Positions 7,915 through 18,579 are shown, counted from the stretch's first letter. The stretch is DNA of 64,000 nt from JACVRW01 sp963821275 (GCA_963821275.1 CAWGDF010000009.1:310001-374000), one strand, 5' to 3'. Numbers and translations are program-made. Notes: a model not told the origin generated them from the sequence alone.

Positions 7915-10900
7915 TCAGGCGCTGCCGAGCGCCGTCCGGGCCTCGCGCTCCGCCGCCGGCAGCCCGGCCTCGTGCGCCACCTCGAGCGCGCGGCGCAGAA
8001 GCGCCTCGGCGGCGGGCCCGTCGCCGCTCGCTCGCCGGCAGCGGGCCATCAGACACGCCGCCCGGGCCACGGTCTCGTGCCAGCCGACGCGCTCGGCCGC
8101 CGCGAGCAGCGGCTCGGCGAGCCGCTCGGCTGCGGCGGGGTCGCCGCCCTCGAGGCGCACATCCGCCACCGCGAGCTGGGCGTGGGCTCCGTACAGGAAG
8201 GTGCCGTCCGGGGGCGCGGTCATTCGCTCGAGGAGCTCCTCCACCCGCTCGGCCAGCTCGGCCGCACGATCTGCGTGGCCCAGGGCGCTCTCCGCCGCGG
8301 CCAGCAGTCCGCCGCAGAGGACCAGCTGCACCGCCGCGCCGGTGCCTGCCACCGCCTCGAGACCCTCGCCGAGGATCTCCGCCGCCCGGTCGGGGCGGCC
8401 GGTCTCGAGAAGAGTCCAGCCGAGGCTCGAGGTGCTCCACGCCACGAAGTCGCTGGAGCCGGCGGCTCGGGCCAATTCGTGCGCCTCGAGGCCGGCCTGC
8501 AGCGCGCTGCGGTAGTCGCCCCGGCTGCGCTCGAGCCAGCAGAGCGTGTCCAGGAACAGCGGCCTGCTGGACAGGTCGCCCAGCTCGGCGTTCACCGCCA
8601 GCGCATCCTCGAGCCGCTCGCGGGCTGCCGCGAAGGCACCCCGCGCCAGGGGGACGAAGGCCGATTCGAGCAGCGCGAAGGAGAGGAAGAAGCGGTCGTC
8701 CAAACGGCGGTGGATGTCGGCCGCTCGTCCCGAGCTCAGCTCGAGGGTGTCCAGGTCACCGAGCTCCAGCGCCGCCAGCTTGATCGCGTCGAGCGCGCGG
8801 CCCTCCAGCTGCTCGTCCGCGGCCTCGTGGGCCAGCCGGAGCGCGCGCTCGCCGTGGTCCAGCGCGAGGTCCAGCCGAAGGCGGTTCGAGAGCAGGATGG
8901 ACACCCGGCTGAGGCTGTGCACGGTGGCGTGTGCGTCGCCGAGCGACTCGGCGATCCGGACGGCCTCCTCGCCGTGGGACAGGGCACGGTCCACGCCCTC
9001 GTGTCGCAGCTGGGAGAGGTCGATGAGCGCGTGCATGGCCAGGCGGCGGTCGCCGGCGGCGCGTGCGGCCTCCAGCGCAGCCTCGGCATCCGCCGCGCCG
9101 CCGCTGAGGTCCCCGCGGAAGAAGCGGATCTTGCCCCGCAGGCAGAGCAGCTCGCGCAGACGGGCCTCGTGGCTGCCAGGTCCTAGCCGCGCGCCCGCCT
9201 CCAAGCCCCGATCCGCGTGTTCGAGCGCCTCCTCGAGGGCGTACACGCCGAAGGCGCTCTCCGCGGCGAGCGCGTGACGCTCCAGCGCGCGCTCGGGGCG
9301 CCCCGCCTCCGACCAGTGGTGGGCCAGCAGCCCGTGGCGGTCGGGAGCGAGGCGCTCGAGCGCCTCGGCCGCGCGGGCGTGGAGGTCCTGGCGGCGGCGG
9401 CGGAGCAGGGAGTGGTACGCGGCCTCCTGGATCAGGCTGTGCTTGAAGCGGAGCTCGTCCTCCCCGCCTCGGAGCAGATCGTGCCGGTGCAGCTCGGCCA
9501 GTTCCTCGTCCAGGCTGCGGCCGGGCTCGACCACGGCGTGCAGCAGCGGGAGGGGGAAGCGGCGCCCGAGCACCGACGCCGCCCGCAGGACCTCGCCGGC
9601 CGGTCCGGGCAACCGGTCGATGCGCGCAAGCAGCACGCGCTCGACCGTCTCGGGCACCTCCACGTCGGTCCCGCCAACGTAGTGCAGGCCGTCCGCCCGG
9701 CGCTCCAGCGCGCCGGTCTGGAGCAGGGCGCCGACGAGCTCCTCGAGGAAGAAGGGATTGCCGTCGGCCCGCTCCAGCATCCGCCGCTCCAGCTCCGGCG
9801 GGAGCGTGCCCTCCCCGACCAGACCCACCAGAAGGTCCCGATCCGCCGCCCCGTGAAGCGGCTCGAGCGTCAGCTCGGAGGTTCGGTCCGAGGCCCCGAC
9901 CGCGGCCGTCGCGCGCAACGCCGCGAGCGGGCCGCCCTGATCGGGGCGCCCGGCCAGGACGAGCAACAGGCCCGTGTCGGCCGTGGCCGCCACAAGGTGC
10001 TGCAAGAGCGCAACCGAGGAGCCGTCGAGCCAGTTCACGTCGTCGAGCGCCACCACGACGGGGCCGTCGCGAGCGCGACCCTCGAGCAGTGAGCGGACCG
10101 CGTCGAACGCGCGCCGCTGGACCGCGCTCGGGTTGCTGCCGGCCGGGGGAAGCCCGCCCGGCTCGAGGATCGGAGCCAGCGCCGCGGCGTCCTCGAGAGC
10201 GGCCGGCCAGTCGGCGAGCAGGGTTCGGAAGGGGAGGTAGGGGAGCGCCGCTCCATAGGAGACGCCGCGGCTGCTCAGCCATAGGACCCCGGAGGCAGCC
10301 GCGTGGCGCTGAAGCTCGCGCAGCAGCCGGCTCTTGCCGATGCCCGGCTCGCCGGACACCAGGAGCAGCCCACCCGACCCCGCCACCGTGCGGACCAGCC
10401 GGTTGCGGGCGATCGCCAGCTCCCGGCGGCGGCCCACGAAGCCGGACTCCGGTGCGGACGGAACCGCCACCTCGGACGCCGCACGCCGCTCGACGGCCTC
10501 CACCGCCTGGACCGCGGTTTCCTTGCCCTTGAGGCGCAGATCCCGCTCTGCGCCCCAGCGAAACAGCGGCGCCACCAGCTCGCGGCTCCTCGGCCCCACG
10601 AGCACGGTCCCCGGACGGGCAGCCCCCTGCAGGCGGGCTGCCGTGTTGAGGGCGTCGCCGGTGGCCGCGAGCCGCATGTGGCCGCCCGCATCGACCGGGG
10701 CGATCACCGCCAGCCCGGTCTCGATGCCCACGCGGACCGCCGGCGGATCGATCGCGTAGCGGGGGCCCGCCGAAGCCGCGTAGGCGCGGATGTCGGCCAC
10801 GATCCGCAGACCGGCGAGCACCGCCCGCTCGGCGTCGTCCTCGTGGGCCACCGGGGCGCCGAACAACGCCAGCAGGCCGTCGCCGGCCAGGTGCTCGACC

Positions 10901-11151
10901 GAGCCTCCCAACGCGTCCACGGCGGAGACCATTCGCCCCACCGCCGACTCCATCAGCGCGCCGAAGTCCTCGGGGTCCATGCGCTCGCCGAGGGCGGTCG
11001 AGCCCACCACGTCGGCAAACAGCGCGGTGACCACTCGGCGGGTCTCCGCAGCCGGGGCCGGCGTGAGGGCGGCGCCGCAACGGGAGCAGAAGCGGGCGTC
11101 GGCCGCCACGGTTGCCCCGCAGGTTGCGCACCCCGCGGCCGCAGGTTCCAC
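7915..11151 (-). CDS. Zinc-ribbon / class III nucleotide cyclase / AAA ATPase / TPR regulator
   Basis: 1078 residues. Order: a zinc ribbon (CATCG...CSRCG, residues 8-26); a class III adenylate/guanylate cyclase domain (VVTALFADVVGST, HLAGDGLLALFG with metal-binding aspartates, residues about 38-200); a STAND/AAA ATPase (Walker A GEPGIGKSRLL near 270, Walker B VVVALDDVNWLDG, LAGRPDQ); then about 500 residues of helical TPR-like repeats. This is the actinobacterial predicted ATPase/cyclase type, in which cyclase activity is often unproven. It diverges, with only 29 bp between starts, from a Crp/Fnr gene whose product could bind the cyclic nucleotide. Confidence 0.9.
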   Translation of the reverse strand: MEPAAAGCATCGATVAADARFCSRCGAALTPAPAAETRRVVTALFADVVGSTALGERMDPEDFGALMESAVGRMVSAVDALGGSVEHLAGDGLLALFGAPVAHEDDAERAVLAGLRIVADIRAYAASAGPRYAIDPPAVRVGIETGLAVIAPVDAGGHMRLAATGDALNTAARLQGAARPGTVLVGPRSRELVAPLFRWGAERDLRLKGKETAVQAVEAVERRAASEVAVPSAPESGFVGRRRELAIARNRLVRTVAGSGGLLLVSGEPGIGKSRLLRELQRHAAASGVLWLSSRGVSYGAALPYLPFRTLLADWPAALEDAAALAPILEPGGLPPAGSNPSAVQRRAFDAVRSLLEGRARDGPVVVALDDVNWLDGSSVALLQHLVAATADTGLLLVLAGRPDQGGPLAALRATAAVGASDRTSELTLEPLHGAADRDLLVGLVGEGTLPPELERRMLERADGNPFFLEELVGALLQTGALERRADGLHYVGGTDVEVPETVERVLLARIDRLPGPAGEVLRAASVLGRRFPLPLLHAVVEPGRSLDEELAELHRHDLLRGGEDELRFKHSLIQEAAYHSLLRRRRQDLHARAAEALERLAPDRHGLLAHHWSEAGRPERALERHALAAESAFGVYALEEALEHADRGLEAGARLGPGSHEARLRELLCLRGKIRFFRGDLSGGAADAEAALEAARAAGDRRLAMHALIDLSQLRHEGVDRALSHGEEAVRIAESLGDAHATVHSLSRVSILLSNRLRLDLALDHGERALRLAHEAADEQLEGRALDAIKLAALELGDLDTLELSSGRAADIHRRLDDRFFLSFALLESAFVPLARGAFAAARERLEDALAVNAELGDLSSRPLFLDTLCWLERSRGDYRSALQAGLEAHELARAAGSSDFVAWSTSSLGWTLLETGRPDRAAEILGEGLEAVAGTGAAVQLVLCGGLLAAAESALGHADRAAELAERVEELLERMTAPPDGTFLYGAHAQLAVADVRLEGGDPAAAERLAEPLLAAAERVGWHETVARAACLMARCRRASGDGPAAEALLRRALEVAHEAGLPAAEREARTALGSA

Positions 11152-11180
11152 GACGCGATTCTACGTCCGGTAGCGTCGGC

Positions 11181-11867
11181 ATGCCGATGGGGCCAGCGCG
11201 GGCAGAGCGGCTGCTGAGCCTGCTCGACGAGCGCGAGCGGGCCGCTCTCGACCGGCGCGCGCGCCGGACGCACTTCGACGCCGGAAGCCGTCTCCTGCAG
11301 CAGGGGGAGCCGGGGGACAAGGTGGTCGTGCTTCTCGAGGGCCGGGCCAAGATCAGCTACGTCACCCGTGAGGGGCGGGAGCTGGTGCTGCGCTTCTGCG
11401 GGCCCGGTGAGCTGGTGGGGGAGCTGGCGGTGATCGACGGGAGCCCACGCCTGTCGAGCGTTGTCGCGCTCGAGCCGGTGGAGGCGCTCCTACTGGCCGC
11501 CGTCGACTTCCGCGCGCTGCTCGACGCGGAGCCGTCGATCGCGTGGAAGCTGCTCGGCATGCTGAGCAGCCGCTTCCGGGACGCTGACCTCAAGCGGGTC
11601 GAGTTCGGGGCCTCCGACACCGTCGGGCGCGTCGCGGCGCGCCTGGTGGAGCTGGCGGACCGTTACGGCGAGCCGGCGGAGGGGGGTATCCGCATCACGC
11701 TGCCTCTGTCCCAGGACGAGCTGGGCGCCTGGACCGGGGCGTCGCGTGCCGGCGTGGCGGCCGCGCTGCGCACCCTGCGCGACCTGGACTGGATCGAGAC
11801 TCGTCGGCGCCGCATCACCGTGCGGGATCGCGACGCGTTGGCGGCCCGGGCTTCCGTCCAGAATTAG
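11181..11867 (+). CDS. Crp/Fnr family transcriptional regulator
   Basis: 228 residues. The N-terminal cyclic-nucleotide-binding fold is visible (GSRLLQQGEPGDKVVVLLEGRAKI, FCGPGELVGELAVIDGSPRLSSVVALEP, with the PGELVGELA...RLSS phosphate-binding cassette region). The dimer helix (AWKLLGMLSSRFRDADLKRVEF) and C-terminal HTH (LSQDELGAWTGASRAGVAAALRTLRDLDWI) follow. Divergent from the cyclase gene. ATG at 11181 preferred; an ATG two codons later is possible. Confidence 0.9.
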   Translation: MPMGPARAERLLSLLDERERAALDRRARRTHFDAGSRLLQQGEPGDKVVVLLEGRAKISYVTREGRELVLRFCGPGELVGELAVIDGSPRLSSVVALEPVEALLLAAVDFRALLDAEPSIAWKLLGMLSSRFRDADLKRVEFGASDTVGRVAARLVELADRYGEPAEGGIRITLPLSQDELGAWTGASRAGVAAALRTLRDLDWIETRRRRITVRDRDALAARASVQN

Positions 11868-11906
11868 ATTGAACTGCCCGGGCGGGCGTTTTACGGTCGT
11901 TAGTAC

Positions 11907-12521
11907 ATGGCCACGATCGTCCTCTCCCCGCACCTCGACGACGCGGTGCTTTCGTGCTGGCATCTGCTGAGCGGGCCGGACGAGCTGCGGGTGCTCAACG
12001 TGTTCGCCGGCGTCCCGAGCGGCGCCGCGGGGTGGTGGGACGAGATCACAGGGGCGCGCGACGCTGGCGAGCGCGTCCGCGAGCGCCGGGCCGAGGACCG
12101 CGCCGCTCTGGCGATCGCCGGACGCCGGTCCACCAACCTGGACCTGCTCGACGCCCAGCACCGCGTCAACGGCAGCGAGCCCTCGGCGCTCGAGGCGGTG
12201 CTTCCTCACCTTCAGTCCGACGACATTGTGTGGGCTCCCGCCGCGCTGCGCCCCCACCGCGATCACGAGCTCGTGCGTGCGGTGGGCCTGGCGCTCCAGG
12301 CCCGCGGCCACCAGGTCTTCTTCTACGCCGACCTCCCGGCGTACACGCCGAGTGTCCCACTCGAGTTCGCGCCCACCCTTCAGCCCGACGCACGCGAGCT
12401 TGACGCGGATCAGTTCGAACGCAAGCTGACGGCGGTCGGCTGCTACGCCACCCAGGTGGAAGCACTCGAGCGCATGGCGCCGCTGCAGCTCCTGCGCCGC
12501 GAAGTGGTGTGGCGGCCGTGA
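11907..12521 (+). CDS. PIG-L family deacetylase
   Basis: 204 residues. The metal-site motif PHLDDAVLS sits at the very N-terminus, and RPHRDHELVRAVG supplies the third ligand region. Known members are zinc-dependent N-acetylglucosaminide or mycothiol/bacillithiol-pathway deacetylases. The gene is followed with a GTGA overlap by the hydrolase-glycosyltransferase fusion, which supports a joint role in modifying a sugar-containing compound (inference). Confidence 0.85.
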   Translation: MATIVLSPHLDDAVLSCWHLLSGPDELRVLNVFAGVPSGAAGWWDEITGARDAGERVRERRAEDRAALAIAGRRSTNLDLLDAQHRVNGSEPSALEAVLPHLQSDDIVWAPAALRPHRDHELVRAVGLALQARGHQVFFYADLPAYTPSVPLEFAPTLQPDARELDADQFERKLTAVGCYATQVEALERMAPLQLLRREVVWRP

Positions 12522-14653
12522 GGGCCCGCTATCCCGACAGCGAGGGCTCCGTCGAGCGGGACGGCGTGAACGTGCATTGGGAGGCCTTCGGAAGCGGCGA
12601 GCCCACGATTCTGATGCTCCCGACATGGACCTTCGCCCCCTCGCGCGTGTGGAAGGCCCAGGTGCCCTACCTGGCCCGCCATTTCCGGGTGGTCACCTTC
12701 GATCCCCGCGGCAACGGGCGCTCGGACCGCCCCGTGGGTGTCGCCGCCTACGCGGAGCACGAGTTCGCGGCCGATGCTCTCGCCGTGATGGAGGCCACCG
12801 ACACCGAGCGAGCGGTGATGGTGGCCCTCTCGCTCGGCGCCCAGCGCACGCTGCTGCTCGCCGCCGAGCATTCCGAGCGGGTCCTCGGCGCCGCGTTCAT
12901 CGGGCCGTTCTTCCCCGCTTCGCTGGCGCTGGGCTCGATTCGCTGGCGCCTCATGGCGGATCCCCGCGTCGGCCGCCTGACGGAGGGCCAGCCGTTCACG
13001 ACACGCGGCTGGTTCAAGTTCAACAGCGAGCATTGGCGGCGGGACTACGGCGACTTTGTGCGCTGGTGGGCCGAGATGTGTGCCTCGGAGCCGCACTCCA
13101 CCAAGCAGATCGAGGACCTCACCGGCTGGGGGCTCGGTTCCGACGCCGTCACGCTCTGGGCGTCCGCCAACGCTGACCTGGCGGCGCCCCCCACCCGCGA
13201 GGGGCAACGGAAGCTGGCCCGCCGGCTGTCCTGCCCGGTGCTGGTGATCAACGGGACCAATGACAAGGTCACCCCGCTCGCCGACGCCCGTGCGCTGGCC
13301 CGGAGCACCGGCGGACGCCTGCTGGCCATCGAGGGCGGCGGCCACGTACCCATGGCGCGCACGCCGGTGCCGGTCAACGCCGCACTGCGCGACTTCACCG
13401 AGCGGGTGTCGAGCAAGCCCCGGCGCGATCCGACCGTGCACCGCCGCAACGGGCGCCGGCGGGCGCTGTACGTGTCCTCTCCCATCGGCCTGGGCCACGC
13501 CCGCCGCGACGTCGCCATCGCCCGCGAGCTGCGCGCGCTGGTGCCCGACCTGGACGTCGAGTGGCTGGCCCAGAACCCGGTCACGCGCGTGCTCGAGGCG
13601 GAGGGCGAGACCATCCACCCGGCCAGCCGCCACCTGGCCAACGAGTCGGGCCACTTCGAGTCCGAGTCCGCCGAGCACGACCTGCACTGCTTCCAGGCCT
13701 GGCGCCGGATGGACGAGATCCTCGTCGCCAACTACATGGTCTTCCACGATCTGGTCCGGGAGCGGCCCTACGACCTCTGGATCGGCGACGAGGCGTGGGA
13801 GATCGATTACTACCTGCACGAGCATCCGGGCAACAAGCGCGCCCCGTACGCCTGGTTGACCGACTTCGTGGGCTGGCTGCCGATGCCGGACGGCGGCGAC
13901 CACGAGGCGTACCTCACCGCCGACTACAACGCCGAGATGGTTGAGCACATCGCCGGCAGTCCCGAGGTGCGCGACCGGGCGCTCTTCGTGGGCAACCCAG
14001 ACGACATCGTGCCCGGCCGGCTCGGGCCCAAGCTGCCGGGGATTCGCGACTGGACCGAGCGCAACTTCGCCTTCGCGGGCTACGTCTCGGGGTTCGACCC
14101 GGCCGCCTTCGCCGACCGCGAGCGCCTGCGGGCGGAGCTGGGCTACCGCCCCGGGGAGCAGGTCTGCATCGTCACGGTCGGGGGCTCCGGTGTGGGAGCG
14201 AGCTTGCTGCGCCGGGTGATGTCGGCCTTCGACGGGGCAAAGGAGCGGGTGCCGGACCTGCGCATGATCGTGGTGGCGGGCCCGCGCATCGACCCGCGCT
14301 CGCTGCCCAGCGCCGAGGGCCTCCAGGTGTGTCCCTATGTGCACGACCTCTATCGCCATCTCGCGGCGTGCGACCTGGCGGTGGTGCAGGGCGGTCTCAC
14401 CACGTCCATGGAGTTGACCGCAGCCCGGCGGCCGTTTCTCTACTTCCCGCTGGCGCACCACTTCGAGCAGAACTTCCACGTGCACCACCGCCTCGAGCGC
14501 TACGGCGCCGGCCGGCGGATGGACTTCGAGCAGTCCACCGCCGAGGACATCGCGGCGGCCATCGCGGACGAGATCGGCCGCGACGTGGACTACCGCCCCG
14601 TCGAGACCGACGGGGCGCGCCGTGCCGCGGAACGGATCGCGGAGCTCCTGTGA
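12518..14653 (+). CDS. Alpha/beta hydrolase - glycosyltransferase (MGT-like) fusion protein
   Basis: 711 residues. Residues about 1-295 are an alpha/beta hydrolase (HWEAFGSGEPTILMLPTW, VTFDPRGNGRSDRP, a nucleophile-elbow position at VALSLGAQRTLLL, and the final histidine in EGGGHVPMA). Residues about 310-711 are a GT-B glycosyltransferase-like half (YVSSPIGLGHARRDVAIAREL, CIVTVGGSGVGASLLRR, VVQGGLTTSMELTA, FPLAHHFEQNFHV). The start is GTG at 12518, overlapping the PIG-L stop by 4 bases. The hydrolase half is a close paralog of the separate gene at 16266-17198. The substrate is unknown. Confidence 0.8.
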   Translation: MRARYPDSEGSVERDGVNVHWEAFGSGEPTILMLPTWTFAPSRVWKAQVPYLARHFRVVTFDPRGNGRSDRPVGVAAYAEHEFAADALAVMEATDTERAVMVALSLGAQRTLLLAAEHSERVLGAAFIGPFFPASLALGSIRWRLMADPRVGRLTEGQPFTTRGWFKFNSEHWRRDYGDFVRWWAEMCASEPHSTKQIEDLTGWGLGSDAVTLWASANADLAAPPTREGQRKLARRLSCPVLVINGTNDKVTPLADARALARSTGGRLLAIEGGGHVPMARTPVPVNAALRDFTERVSSKPRRDPTVHRRNGRRRALYVSSPIGLGHARRDVAIARELRALVPDLDVEWLAQNPVTRVLEAEGETIHPASRHLANESGHFESESAEHDLHCFQAWRRMDEILVANYMVFHDLVRERPYDLWIGDEAWEIDYYLHEHPGNKRAPYAWLTDFVGWLPMPDGGDHEAYLTADYNAEMVEHIAGSPEVRDRALFVGNPDDIVPGRLGPKLPGIRDWTERNFAFAGYVSGFDPAAFADRERLRAELGYRPGEQVCIVTVGGSGVGASLLRRVMSAFDGAKERVPDLRMIVVAGPRIDPRSLPSAEGLQVCPYVHDLYRHLAACDLAVVQGGLTTSMELTAARRPFLYFPLAHHFEQNFHVHHRLERYGAGRRMDFEQSTAEDIAAAIADEIGRDVDYRPVETDGARRAAERIAELL

Positions 14654-14779
14654 GCAGCCTGCCGGGAATTTCGCTGTCCTCCGGGACGTCTTACCGAAGA
14701 CCTCTCCCTGCGATCTCGCGGCCGCGATCGCGGGGAGCCTTGCCGGAGCGCGGCCGCACCCGAAGAAAGGAAGGACCGT

Positions 14780-15442
14780 ATGGCTAGCACCGACACGGCC
14801 GCCGGCGAGGCGCTGGCGACAGAGGGCTACCAGCTCCAGGGCACGCTCCTCGAGGCGTGCGACTGCAACGTCCTCTGTCCCTGCTGGATCGGCGAGGACC
14901 CCGACAACTCGACCTGCCAGTCAGTTGTCGCGTACCGCCTGGACCAGGGCACGATCAACGGGGTGGACGTGAGCGGGCTGACGCTCGCCAACGTCGTCTT
15001 CATCCCCGGCAACGTGCTCGACGGCGGCTGGCAGGCCGTTACGTTCGTCGACGACAAGGCGAGCGACGAGCAGGTCGACGCCATGGTCGCGGCGTTCACC
15101 GGACAGCTCGGCGGGCCGCTTGCCGACCTGGCTCAGCTGATCGGAGAGCACCGCGGAGTGATCCGGGCGCCCATCACACACACCGTCAGCGAGGGCGCCG
15201 GCACGCTGGACATCGGCGATGGACAGGTGGTGGCGTCGATGGAGCCCTACCGCGGCCCCGACGGCAGCGTCACCCTGCTCCAGAACTCGATCTTCTCGAC
15301 CGTGCCGGGCTCGCCGGCTTGGGTGGGGAAGGCGAACCGCTTTGCCGTGGACCTGCCCGAGCAGGGCTGGACATACGAGTACAGCGGGCGCAACGCGATC
15401 CAGTCCGACTGGGTCATCGACTACCGCGGGGACGACGCCTAG
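14780..15442 (+). CDS. DUF1326 domain protein
   Basis: 220 residues. The cysteine cluster ACDCNVLCPCW near residue 33 is the DUF1326 hallmark, followed by the family pattern GLTLANVVFIPGNVLDGGW and SDEQVDAMVAAFTGQLGGPLADL. No reaction is known; the Cys cluster suggests metal binding. The ATG at 14780 has AGGAAGGA about 8 nt upstream. Its stop overlaps the GTG of the DUF2182 gene by one base. The two families are frequent neighbours, which supports a joint function. Confidence 0.85.
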   Translation: MASTDTAAGEALATEGYQLQGTLLEACDCNVLCPCWIGEDPDNSTCQSVVAYRLDQGTINGVDVSGLTLANVVFIPGNVLDGGWQAVTFVDDKASDEQVDAMVAAFTGQLGGPLADLAQLIGEHRGVIRAPITHTVSEGAGTLDIGDGQVVASMEPYRGPDGSVTLLQNSIFSTVPGSPAWVGKANRFAVDLPEQGWTYEYSGRNAIQSDWVIDYRGDDA

Positions 15443-16255
15443 TGAGCGTCGCCGTCCCCACGGCGACAGCCGCGCGCGGGCCGGCGCCGTTCGCCTCGGC
15501 CCGCGTCCGGGGGCTGCCCGTCGCGGTGGTGGCGGCTGTCGCCGCGGCCTGGGCGGCTGCGATCGCGGCGGAGCTCACCGGCACCGCCGGGCTGGTCGCA
15601 CCACGACGCGCTTCTGGCCGGCGGCGCGCCGCCGGCCTGGGCGGTGCTGGCCTTCCTCGCCTCCTGGCAGGTGATGGTGGCGGCGATGATGCTTCCCTCG
15701 AGCCTGCCGCTCGTGCGGATGTTCGCCACCGCGTCGGCCCGGGCGCCCGGCGCCGGGCCGGCCATGGCCGCCTTCCTCGGCGGCTACGCGCTGGTGTGGA
15801 CCGGCTTCGGCGCGCTGGCCTTCGCCGGCGACCTCGGCCTCCACAGCGCAGTGAACGCCAGCCCCTTCCTGGAGGAGCACGAATGGGTCATAGGCGGCTC
15901 GGTGCTCGCGTTGGCGGGGCTGTTCCAGTTCACCCCGCTCAAGGACGCCTGCCTGGACGCCTGCCGTCACCCCGCGTCGTTCATGCTCCGCCACTACCGG
16001 CGCGGAACGGCCGGCGGCTTCTCGCTGGGCGCTCGCCACGGGCTCTTCTGTGTGGGCTGCTGCTGGGCGCTCATGCTGGTCATGTTCGCCCTCGGCGCGG
16101 CGAGCCTCGTATGGATGGCGCTGCTGACCGCGCTCATGGTCCACGAGAAGACCCGGCCGCTGGGCGCCCGAACGGTGCCCCTGACCGGCGTGACTCTTCT
16201 CGCGCTGGCCTCGATCGTGCTCGCGTACTCGTGGTACGCGAGCACCGCCGGGTGA
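15442..16255 (+). pseudogene. DUF2182 predicted metal-binding membrane protein, frameshifted
   Basis: Two frames make one DUF2182 protein. From the GTG at 15442 frame A gives an N-terminal TM (VVAAVAAAWAAAIAAELTGTAG). Frame B then continues as HHDALLAGGAPPAWAVLAFLASW, VMVAAMMLPSSLPLVRMF, FQFTPLKDACLDACRHP and HGLFCVGCCWALMLVMFALG to the stop at 16255. One extra base near 15590 explains the switch, and the total of about 270 residues fits the family. The MMLPSSLP and C-rich LKDACLDAC / CVGCCW motifs are intact, so this may be a sequencing indel. Confidence 0.75.
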
Positions 16256-16265
16256 GGCCGGCGCC

Positions 16266-17249
<984 letters not shown>

Positions 17250-17824
17250 CTGGCCAGCGAGGGCTGCAGTGGGGTGAACTTGCAAATTCCTCCTGCAAAT
17301 AGCCCCCTCCTGGCCGTGCACGGAGGTGCACGCCGGGTGCAGGGCCTTCCCACCGCCGAAGGCGGAACGCGCCACGCGGCTTCCACATCGTCGGACGGTG
17401 GCTGCCACATGGGAGCTGCCACTGGATAGCCAGGAGGTTGGGACCCAGACTCACGACCCGTCGCAAGTGGCCGTCGGTGCTCTGATCGAGCAGGTGCATG
17501 CAGAGCCCATATGCGGAAGGCACCGCTTGAGGGGCAGAGCCGAGCAACAGCTGTAGGGGCTTCGAGCAGGGTGGGGACGAGATACCGGCCTGGGGCCAGT
17601 CACCGGGCAGCGGGCGGGCGTGAGGTTCATGCAGGCGGTTCGTGTGTCGGGTTGGTTGCTACGGCCACACCCCGACCGACACTTTGGCGGCACCACTGAC
17701 GACGGAGAAACGGATGAGTTGGAAGACCAGAGAGAGAAGCGCCAGGCGAGGATGGCTGCCGGGGCGCTGAGAAGGGAGACCGCAGGAAGTTTCGGCGGAG
17801 ACGGCTTCGCGCTGGTTTCTGACG
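17250..17824. other. Region after tRNA-Pro without a recognised gene
   Basis: Frames here are short and lack family motifs or convincing RBSs on both strands. Its position directly 3' of a tRNA and before phage-like small ORFs suggests remnants of integrated DNA, but I found no repeat of the tRNA-Pro 3' end in the window. Confidence 0.4.
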
Positions 17825-18013
17825 GTGGCGCGGGAGAAGACGGCGTGCGCGAGATGTGGTGCGCTGATCGGGGCGGGCCGTGATCTGGTGTACCGCCATC
17901 AGCCTCGGGAGGGCCGGTGCCTTCCCTGCGGCTCGGCTTTCACGCACTCAAGAAGGTTCCGCACGTCGCTGCGGTGGGAGAAGGCGAGGCTGGACGGGAG
18001 TAAGGCGGGGTGA
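17825..18013 (+). CDS. Small protein with a zinc-ribbon-like CxxC pair
   Basis: 62 residues from a GTG. CARCGALIGAGRDLVY...GRCLPCG gives two CxxC knuckles 23 residues apart, followed by a basic helix (SRRFRTSLRWEKARL). This looks like a small zinc-binding nucleic-acid protein of phage or island type. No family is recognised. Confidence 0.4.
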   Translation: MAREKTACARCGALIGAGRDLVYRHQPREGRCLPCGSAFTHSRRFRTSLRWEKARLDGSKAG

Positions 18014-18053
18014 GGCTCCGGGTATGAAGCGCCGCCGTGTCTAGGGTCGTCGC

Positions 18054-18315
18054 ATGGACGAGATTGGGTCGATGCTCGAAAGGCAGCTTCGGCTGCTGAA
18101 CGGTCGGGAAGACCTCGCTGCAGGTAACCTCGCTTCCGAGCCGAGAGCCGCGCCCTCTCGCGAGAACTGATGGTTCTCGGTACCACTCCCGGGCGTCTTG
18201 AGGCCGTGTTCGACATCGTGACCGCACAGGCGCTGAGCCTGGCCGCCGCTGAGGCCCACTTTGACGCTGCCGTCAACAACGCGAGGCGCTTGAGCGGCTG
18301 CTTGGAGAGATGTAA
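18054..18315 (+). pseudogene. Small phage-like protein broken by two frameshifts
   Basis: Three frames in order read MDEIGSMLERQLRLLNGRED..., SRELMVLGTTPGRLEAVFD / ALSLAAAEAHFDAAVNN, and EALERLLGEM-stop. Together they give a helical protein of about 85 residues. The last stop (TAA) overlaps the ATG of the next small gene, which supports the reconstruction. No function can be assigned. Confidence 0.3.
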
Positions 18316-18455
18316 TGCCTATCCGGCTGTGCAACGAAACGGGCTGGCGTGAGCGGGCCACCCATCGCGGCAAGTGCCACACCCACCGCAAGACCTATGA
18401 GCGCGAACGCTCCGCTCGGCGCAGACGGGCCAACGACAAACGCTCTGCCGACTGA
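18315..18455 (+). CDS. Very small basic Cys/His protein (HNH-neighbour type)
   Basis: 46 residues, ATG with GGAGAG 8 nt upstream. It has LCNETGWRERATHRGKCHTH followed by a basic KTYERERSARRRRAND helix. Short Cys/His proteins ending in RERERS...RR often precede HNH endonuclease genes in actinobacterial phages, but no HNH gene follows here. Confidence 0.35.
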   Translation: MPIRLCNETGWRERATHRGKCHTHRKTYERERSARRRRANDKRSAD

Positions 18456-18579
18456 ACCGAGGAGGGTCTGACGGCGCTGTGCCATCCCCTGACTACCGCC
18501 AGCTGGGGGAGCGTGTGCTTCGGTGGCCACCTACGCTTGCCGCTGACACCCCGCTTAGGGCTCGTCGTCCCAGTGGCTG

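Noticed and set aside
7240..9186. A 648-codon plus-strand open frame
   Set aside because: It runs antisense to the cyclase-AAA-TPR gene, has no motif and the Arg/Gly/Ala composition of a GC-bias shadow.
8756..11350. An 864-codon minus-strand open frame
   Set aside because: Same strand but out of frame with the cyclase gene; composition is extreme Arg/Gly/Pro and no domain is visible.
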